64,000 bases of DNA from Fredinandcohnia onubensis (GTDB lineage Bacteria; Bacillota; Bacilli; Bacillales; Bacillaceae_L), in the NCBI RefSeq assembly GCF_031181385.1, contig NZ_JAPSKV010000001.1, positions 640,523-704,522 on the forward strand. Direction: 5' to 3'. Below, piece after piece: positions 60,198-64,000 of this stretch. The notes beneath the pieces were generated by a model. It made no database searches, had not been told where the DNA came from, and saw nothing but the letters and a program-made list of their open reading frames with translations. A program made the translations under genes and the position numbers. The first letter of the stretch is position 1. Every line of letters begins with the position of its first letter.

Positions 60198-60372
60198 CCT
60201 AATTTGTCCTAAAGAGATTATTCCTTAGTTTTACTGCCACTACAGCCAGAATACTGCCACTAGCCTAAATACTTCCCCAAACATAGCTCCAAAAAGCAGG
60301 ATTCCCCGCCCAACGTCTCGAATGAATAAAAAATGTCAATCCTACTTACTATCAAGGAGGCCAAACTAAAAC

Positions 60373-60795
60373 ATGTACGAATTAAAAACAAAAGAAAATG
60401 ACTCGAGTGTCATCGAATTTATTGAAAGTGTCGAGAAACCGAAGAAGAAAGAGGATGCATACAAACTATTAGATATTTTCACAGAAACATCCGGGTACCC
60501 GGCAAAAATGTGGGGGACGAGCATTATTGGCTTTGGTTCCTACCATTACAAATATGCATCCGGTCATGAGGGTGGTGCGCCACTTGTTGGATTCTCACCA
60601 CGCAAAGCGAAAATTAGTCTGTATTTTGCAACTGGCGATACAAAGCGTGAGGAGCTTCTCGAAAGGTTCGGTAAGCACACAACTGGAAAAGCGTGTGTCT
60701 ACATCAACAAAATTGCGGATATCGATATTGACGTACTCAAAATGCTAATTACCCAATCGATAACATTTTTACAAGAAATGTATCCAGAAAAATAA
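60373..60795 (+). CDS. DUF1801-domain protein
   Basis: 140 residues. EDAYKLLDIFTETSGYPAKM and MWGTSIIGFGSYHYKYASGH followed by GFSPRKAKISLYF are typical of the DUF1801/YdhG-like family. The function is unknown. RBS AAGGAGG precedes the ATG by 11 nt. The 176-bp gap before it contains ACTGCCACTA twice, 20 bp apart, and nothing else that I can name. Confidence 0.85.
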   Translation: MYELKTKENDSSVIEFIESVEKPKKKEDAYKLLDIFTETSGYPAKMWGTSIIGFGSYHYKYASGHEGGAPLVGFSPRKAKISLYFATGDTKREELLERFGKHTTGKACVYINKIADIDIDVLKMLITQSITFLQEMYPEK

Positions 60796-60889
60796 GGTAA
60801 ACTTATATAAATACATAAAAATTATCAAATTTAGTTATCCCCTGATATGAAGTACGATAGAAGTAACACATATTAAAGAGGGGATAAAA

Positions 60890-61258
60890 ATGACTTATAC
60901 CATTAAGGCAATTGACCATATTCAGCTTGCTGCGCCAAAAGGCAGTGAGGATCAGGCACGCCACTTCTACTCAACCATTTTAGGCTGCAAAGAAGTCGAA
61001 AAGCCAGGGGCTCTTCGTAAAAACGGCGGTGTTTGGTTTGCATACGGAACGGTACAAATTCACATCGGTATTGAGGAGCCTTTTGCACCCTCCAAGAAGG
61101 CACATCCGGCTTTCGAAATTGAAAACCTTTATGCCTTAAAGCAGCACCTCCAAACCAACAATGTGGGGATAATTAATGACAACAATCTCCCAGGTGCAGA
61201 CCGATTTTACACGCATGATCCGTTTGGCAATAGACTAGAATTTCTTGAGTGGAAATAG
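60890..61258 (+). CDS. VOC/glyoxalase-family protein
   Basis: 122 residues with a single VOC domain: IKAIDHIQLAAPKGSEDQAR at the start, HPAFEIENL in the middle and DPFGNRLEFLEWK at the end, including the His and Glu metal ligands. RBS AGAGGGG precedes the ATG. A second small gene follows 10 bp later. Confidence 0.87.
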   Translation: MTYTIKAIDHIQLAAPKGSEDQARHFYSTILGCKEVEKPGALRKNGGVWFAYGTVQIHIGIEEPFAPSKKAHPAFEIENLYALKQHLQTNNVGIINDNNLPGADRFYTHDPFGNRLEFLEWK

Positions 61259-61268
61259 AGGTGAACCC

Positions 61269-61553
61269 ATGAAAATCCAGTTACTGAACCCAGACCCCGC
61301 GAAAAAAGGTGCCAAGGTTGATGAAGAAAAATATGAAGTGGTGAAACAAACGATTTTAGACATCATTGACGAAAGAGGAAAGGTCGTTTTTAAAGAGTTA
61401 ATGGAAGAGGTATCGCTTCGATTAAAACCAATGTTCGAAGGATCCCTCTCCTGGTATTGTACGGCTGTAAAATTAGACCTTGAGGCACGCGGCATCATCG
61501 AACGAATCGCTGGCTCGAAGCCACAGCAAATCATTCGCTCGCAACATGAATGA
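61269..61553 (+). CDS. Uncharacterised 94-residue protein (DUF6958-like)
   Basis: From the ATG 5 nt after AGAGGTG. MKIQLLNPDPAKKGAKVDEE followed by LDIIDERGKVVFKELMEEV and SWYCTAVKLDLEARGIIERI suggests a winged-helix-like small domain; I recall this pattern as DUF6958, without certainty. It sits between VOC genes and is probably co-transcribed with the preceding one. Confidence 0.65.
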   Translation: MKIQLLNPDPAKKGAKVDEEKYEVVKQTILDIIDERGKVVFKELMEEVSLRLKPMFEGSLSWYCTAVKLDLEARGIIERIAGSKPQQIIRSQHE

Positions 61554-61615
61554 ACCACAAACTGATTGCCCACACTATGGCTAATGTAGAATTTTCCAAA
61601 ATGGAGGTGGTCAGT

Positions 61616-61759
61616 TTGCCTAAGGATACGAAAGATGAGAGCATTGAACTTTTTTCAAATGATGCACTTCGCGGGAAGCCATATCTCGATATTGATCGCA
61701 CTATTGTTGAGGGGGTTTCAGCGTATATTAATAAAGAAACGAAAACAAAGGATGTATAG
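61616..61759 (+). CDS. Small uncharacterised protein of 47 residues
   Basis: I prefer the TTG at 61616, 5 nt after GGAGGTGG, to an ATG at 61550 that lacks an RBS of its own. The product (PKDTKDESIELFSNDALRGK then DIDRTIVEGVSAYINKETK) is short, charged and soluble. Function unknown. A terminator follows at once. Confidence 0.5.
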   Translation: MPKDTKDESIELFSNDALRGKPYLDIDRTIVEGVSAYINKETKTKDV

Positions 61760-61779
61760 GGGCTTAAAGCCTCTTTTTT
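61758..61779 (+). terminator. Terminator after the 47-residue protein gene
   Basis: AGGGGCT (61758-61764) pairs with AGCCTCT (61768-61774) with one G-U and a TAA loop, followed by TTTTTT. Confidence 0.7.
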
Positions 61780-61801
61780 GTTTTCAACGTAGGAGGAGAA
61801 A

Positions 61802-62296
61802 ATGAGTAAAATCCAGAAAATCACAACGAACCTATGGTTCAATGACCAGGCTGAAGAGGCAGCGAAATTCTATACGTCCATCTTTAAGAACTCTACGATT
61901 AATCGAATCACTCGTTATGGAAAAGAACGGCACGACAGTATGTCTGAAGGCAAGGTAATGACCATTGAATACGAATTAGAAGGTCAAAAGTTTGTGGCCT
62001 TAAACGGTGGTCCGAGATATAAATTTACAGAGGCAATTTCACTAATTGTAAATTGTGAGTCACAGGAGGAAATAGACTATTTTTGGGACAGGCTGTCTGA
62101 AGGTGGCGACCCAAAGGCGCAAGTTTGTGGATGGTTAAAGGATCAATTCGGTGTTTCCTGGCAAGTTGTGCCCGAGACATTAAACGACATGATTAACGAT
62201 GTCAATCCTGAAAAATCAGAAAGAGTCATGAAAACGCTGCTCCAGATGAAGACGAAAATTGATATGGAGCAATTAAAAGCAGCATACGAAGAATAA
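61802..62296 (+). CDS. PhnB-like VOC protein
   Basis: 164 residues. ITTNLWFNDQAEEAAKFYTS, VMTIEYELEGQKFVALNGGP and GWLKDQFGVSWQVVPETLND are the pattern of the PhnB/demethylubiquinone-methyltransferase-like VOC family. Despite the name, members have no established role in phosphonate metabolism. RBS AGGAGG precedes the ATG. Confidence 0.88.
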   Translation: MSKIQKITTNLWFNDQAEEAAKFYTSIFKNSTINRITRYGKERHDSMSEGKVMTIEYELEGQKFVALNGGPRYKFTEAISLIVNCESQEEIDYFWDRLSEGGDPKAQVCGWLKDQFGVSWQVVPETLNDMINDVNPEKSERVMKTLLQMKTKIDMEQLKAAYEE

Positions 62297-62297
62297 A

Positions 62298-62326
62298 AAA
62301 AGGATGTCCCACGGACATCCTTTTCG
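62298..62326 (+). terminator. Terminator of the PhnB-like gene
   Basis: AAAAGGATGTCC (62298-62309) and GGACATCCTTTT (62313-62324) form a perfect stem with a three-base loop. Confidence 0.9.
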
Positions 62327-62332
62327 ATTTAG

Positions 62333-62375
62333 CGTCCCAGATAGGAATCGAACCTACGACCTACAGCTTAGGAGG
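62333..62375 (-). tRNA. 3' fragment of tRNA-Arg(CCT), prophage attachment site
   Basis: Read on the minus strand from 62375 to 62333, the sequence has the anticodon loop CTCCTAA (anticodon CCT), the 3' anticodon strand GCTGT, variable loop AGGTC, T-arm GTAGG-TTCGATT-CCTAT and acceptor 3' strand CTGGGAC with discriminator G. The expected 5' anticodon strand and everything before it are missing, replaced by unrelated DNA. It is a partial tRNA copy as left by integration into a tRNA gene, with phage genes to its right. Confidence 0.8.
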
Positions 62376-62450
62376 TGGCGGTTCTATATAGGAACTAAAA
62401 TGAAGGTATTCGAAAAAGACTGATATAATAACGTTTTTAAGACCACTTAT

Positions 62451-62762
62451 ATGAATGATGTTGAGTTGATTCTTTCCTGGACTCCAAGAGAGTATCGAGC
62501 CTTTATTAAAGGAGCACAACAAAGGGAAATAGATGAGTATGAACGAATGGCCAGAAGTGCCATGTTTAATCGCTACGCAATGAATGCAAAACGAGCATCG
62601 GAGAGAAAAATGTTCGATGCAGAAAAAGCTAGAAAACGACTCAATGAGGATAAAGCGAATTGGAAAAATTCTAGAGACATGGATATGAAACGATTGCTTA
62701 AATTAAATGAAGCCTTTAAAGGTTTCACACCTCAATTCAGAAAGAAGGGAGGTTCAACATGA
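62451..62762 (+). CDS. Phage protein, probably tail-assembly related
   Basis: 103 residues, very charged: VELILSWTPREYRAFIKGAQ, then QREIDEYERMARSAMFNRYA and a Lys/Arg/Glu-rich helix. Small proteins of this kind lie just before the tape-measure gene in Bacillus phages, where the second tail-assembly chaperone is expected. It overlaps the tape-measure remnant by 4 bp (ATGA). The identification rests on position and composition. Confidence 0.55.
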   Translation: MNDVELILSWTPREYRAFIKGAQQREIDEYERMARSAMFNRYAMNAKRASERKMFDAEKARKRLNEDKANWKNSRDMDMKRLLKLNEAFKGFTPQFRKKGGST

Positions 62763-63053
62763 GAGAAAAGTTAGAAGCTCTTGTCGGTGCTAAAATATCC
62801 GAATTTAGAAGGAAAATGGCTGAAGTAAAGAAAACAGTTCGTTCAATTCCTAATGAGGTTTGGATCAATGTTAGAGTCAACTACAAAAAAGCACAACAGC
62901 GATTGGATAATATAGCTGATACCATTCGAACCCTACAAACAGTAGGAGGGAATATGGTTCTCGGTTCGATGCTTGATGAGTCCAGCCATAGTTCCTATCC
63001 TTGCAGCAACTGCAGCAGGAATAGCTATGCTAGGTCCTATGATGGGAAATTAA
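62759..63053 (+). pseudogene. Truncated, frameshifted tail tape-measure protein
   Basis: The 5' part encodes the N-terminus of a tape-measure protein (ISEFRRKMAEVKKTVRSIPN, then YKKAQQRLDNIADTIRTLQT and VGGNMVLGSML). After about 62973 the frame is lost, but the +1 frame continues with MSPAIVPILAATAAGIAMLG and PMMGN before TAA at 63051. A single-base change thus broke the gene, and the remaining several hundred codons are absent. Confidence 0.75.
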
Positions 63054-63198
63054 TAATATCCAAACAACAGTAATAGGAGATTACGATATTCCACTGATTG
63101 TTAGTCACGACACTAATACCTCTGTTAGGATAACCGCAAACGCTAGAATAGAAAAGAGTTTTAACTTGTCTATCCTGATAGTGGGAAAATGGAAGTAA
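63052..63198 (+). pseudogene. C-terminal remnant of a phage tail/baseplate protein
   Basis: A frame without a start directly abuts the tape-measure remnant and encodes NNIQTTVIGDYDIPLIVSHD, then TNTSVRITANARIEKSFNL and ends SILIVGKWK. The beta-rich pattern looks like the end of a phage structural protein. It marks the right side of a deletion that removed the tail genes between. Confidence 0.6.
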
Positions 63199-63223
63199 AC
63201 ATACAATGTAAAGTTTTAAGTAG

Positions 63224-63248
63224 AGTCCTAGTCTTAGGACTTTTTTAT
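63224..63248 (+). terminator. Terminator before the lysis module
   Basis: AGTCCTA (63224-63230) and TAGGACT (63235-63241) form a perfect stem with a GTCT loop, followed by TTTTTATTT. Confidence 0.85.
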
Positions 63249-63273
63249 TTAGCCTTGAAAGGGTGAGAGAAGT

Positions 63274-63558
63274 TTGACAGTAGAACTAGGTGTTTTGATT
63301 GGAGTTTTGTCACTTATAATTGCATTCCAAACTTATTCGTTAAACAAAGCTAAGTCCATCAAGTCAGATGGTCAAGAGAGCGCAGAATTAAAGGCTGAAC
63401 TTGGTTATATTCGTAAAGGTGTAGATGACATTCGAATTGATTCAAAAGCTAATGAAAAAGCATTGAATCACTTAGGAGAACGAGTCACACGAGTTGAGGA
63501 ATCAAGCAAACAAGCTCATAAAAGGTTGGATAATTTAGAGAGTAAGGGAGAGATATAG
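63274..63558 (+). CDS. XhlA/BhlA-like holin-associated protein
   Basis: 94 residues: an N-terminal membrane helix (about 3-20, VLIGVLSLIIAFQTYSL), then a long coiled coil (about 35-92, KALNHLGERVTRVEESSKQA). This is the haemolysin XhlA/bacteriocin BhlA layout found before phage holins in Bacillus. The start is TTG after GGGTGAGAG. It is one base from the holin gene. Confidence 0.75.
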   Translation: MTVELGVLIGVLSLIIAFQTYSLNKAKSIKSDGQESAELKAELGYIRKGVDDIRIDSKANEKALNHLGERVTRVEESSKQAHKRLDNLESKGEI

Positions 63559-63559
63559 A

Positions 63560-63787
63560 ATGGATAAAGCAAGTGTCGGGCGTTTTGCATTTTTAGTCGT
63601 GGCAGTTATAAATGCCGTGTTGAATCTATTAGGATATCAAACTATTCCAGATGAGTTCGTTAATGATGTGGTCGCGGTTATTTCCGGGGCCTATTTAATT
63701 TATGCTGCTTGGAAGAACAACTATCTAAGTAAAAAAGGACAGCTGCAGAAGAAAATGTTACAAGCTCAAGGGTTAGCAAAAAAGTAA
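63560..63787 (+). CDS. Phage holin, SPP1 family
   Basis: 75 residues with two hydrophobic helices (about 7-24 and 33-50) separated by a turn (GYQTIPDEF), and a charged C-terminus (KKGQLQKKMLQAQGLAKK). This fits the SPP1-type phage holin family, which makes membrane lesions so the amidase can reach the wall. RBS AAGGGAG precedes the ATG. Confidence 0.85.
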   Translation: MDKASVGRFAFLVVAVINAVLNLLGYQTIPDEFVNDVVAVISGAYLIYAAWKNNYLSKKGQLQKKMLQAQGLAKK

Positions 63788-63858
63788 TCAATTAAATACG
63801 AATTCGTACCAAAAACCAAACAAATTCATAAACTGATGAAAAAGGAGATTGATCCATA

Positions 63859-64000
63859 ATGAACTGGATACAGGATGCAGGTCATGGAGGTTCAGATCCA
63901 GGGGCGGTATCACATGGTAATACAGAAAAAGTGTACACTCTAGAAGCGGCACTTTATGTTGATAAGCGTTTGGCTGATCATGGGATTGATAGTGATTTAA
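63859..64000 (+). CDS. Phage N-acetylmuramoyl-L-alanine amidase (partial, runs off the right edge)
   Basis: The first 47 codons are present. MNWIQDAGHGGSDPGAVSHG carries the first zinc His (about residue 9) of the Amidase_3 fold, and NTEKVYTLEAALYVDKRL the zinc Glu (about residue 23). It cleaves the amide bond between muramic acid and the stem peptide and is the endolysin of the lysis module. RBS AAAGGAG precedes the ATG. Confidence 0.9.
   Translation, partial: MNWIQDAGHGGSDPGAVSHGNTEKVYTLEAALYVDKRLADHGIDSDL

Larger units (their letters stand above)
62333..64000. mobile_element. Left end of an integrated, degraded prophage
   Basis: The element runs from the tRNA-Arg fragment to beyond the window. 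Visible parts are a tail-assembly-like gene, a tape-measure remnant, the end of a tail protein and a lysis module (XhlA-like, holin, amidase). The structural genes have suffered a large deletion. The other end, with an intact tRNA-Arg(CCT) and probably the integrase, is expected to the right of 64000. Confidence 0.75.

Noticed and set aside
60232..60261. ACTGCCACTA direct repeat before the DUF1801 gene
   Set aside because: Only two short copies 20 bp apart; not enough to call an operator.
61802..62296. PhnB-like VOC protein as a further member of the phosphonate pathway
   Set aside because: The family name is historical; PhnB has no established role in C-P lyase chemistry and the gene lies 46 kb from the phn locus.
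62381..62405. 5' half of the tRNA-Arg
   Set aside because: The bases to the right of the fragment do not form the anticodon 5' strand, D-arm or acceptor strand; the tRNA is truncated here.

Overview
The window looks like a chromosomal segment of a Bacillaceae species (Bacillus sensu lato). It is AT-rich, has strong GGAGG-type ribosome binding sites, uses many TTG and GTG starts, and has tight rho-independent terminators. Its gene families are typical of the group: an IDEAL-domain protein, a YoaT-type DUF817 protein, a MerR/drug-efflux pair, a short signal peptidase I, an RNase J and an SPP1-type holin. I cannot fix the genus from sequence alone.

The main feature is phosphorus acquisition. 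From about 3.9 to 15.3 kb lies a C-P lyase locus on the + strand: a PHP-domain phosphoesterase, a GntR/UTRA regulator, phnG, phnH, phnI, phnJ, phnK, phnM and phnL, then the phosphonate transporter phnD, phnC and two phnE genes. phnP and phnN are absent; the PHP protein probably does their job by hydrolysing the cyclic ribose phosphate made by PhnJ. A second block at 35.2-39.7 kb is pstS-pstC-pstA-pstB-phoU plus a 51-residue ORF, followed at 39.9 kb by a secreted glycerophosphodiesterase. Arrays of TT(A/C/T)A(C/T)A hexamers spaced about 11 bp, resembling the Bacillus PhoP box, precede the PHP gene, phnD, and an apparently gene-free stretch at 42.65-42.8 kb. The last one leads straight into an intrinsic terminator and may drive a small RNA of about 75 nt.

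The rest is mostly accessory or housekeeping singletons. 0-3.9 kb: a partial gene, an MBL-fold hydrolase divergent from an Lrp/AsnC regulator, a PQQ-type sugar dehydrogenase and a membrane protein. 15-35 kb: a frameshifted M23 peptidase, a serine beta-lactamase-like protein, signal peptidase I, a HAD phosphatase, LysE and MerR plus MFS efflux, a Fur-controlled small gene, a nitroreductase, a second MFS protein, GNAT and VOC proteins, a MocR regulator, a decayed methyltransferase, a cysteine-less HesB-like protein with a rhodanese, a methyltransferase, a Nudix hydrolase and a chemotaxis receptor. 40-62 kb: DUF817, lipoproteins, several GNATs, a cluster of uncharacterised membrane proteins, an MBL hydrolase, a deoxyinosine glycosylase, glutathione peroxidase, MFS, PlsC, small P-loop kinases, isochorismatase, a TPR protein, an RNase J and a NERD-domain protein.

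At the right edge (62.3-64 kb) a 43-nt copy of the 3' half of tRNA-Arg(CCT) marks one end of an integrated prophage. Only a tail-assembly-like gene, a frameshifted and deleted tape-measure gene fused to a tail-protein remnant, and a lysis module (XhlA-like, holin, amidase) are visible. Dispersed repeats include five copies of a GGGACA/TGTCCC element, all in intergenic gaps and four of them directly after stop codons, and a 51-52 bp tandem repeat at 32.3 kb.
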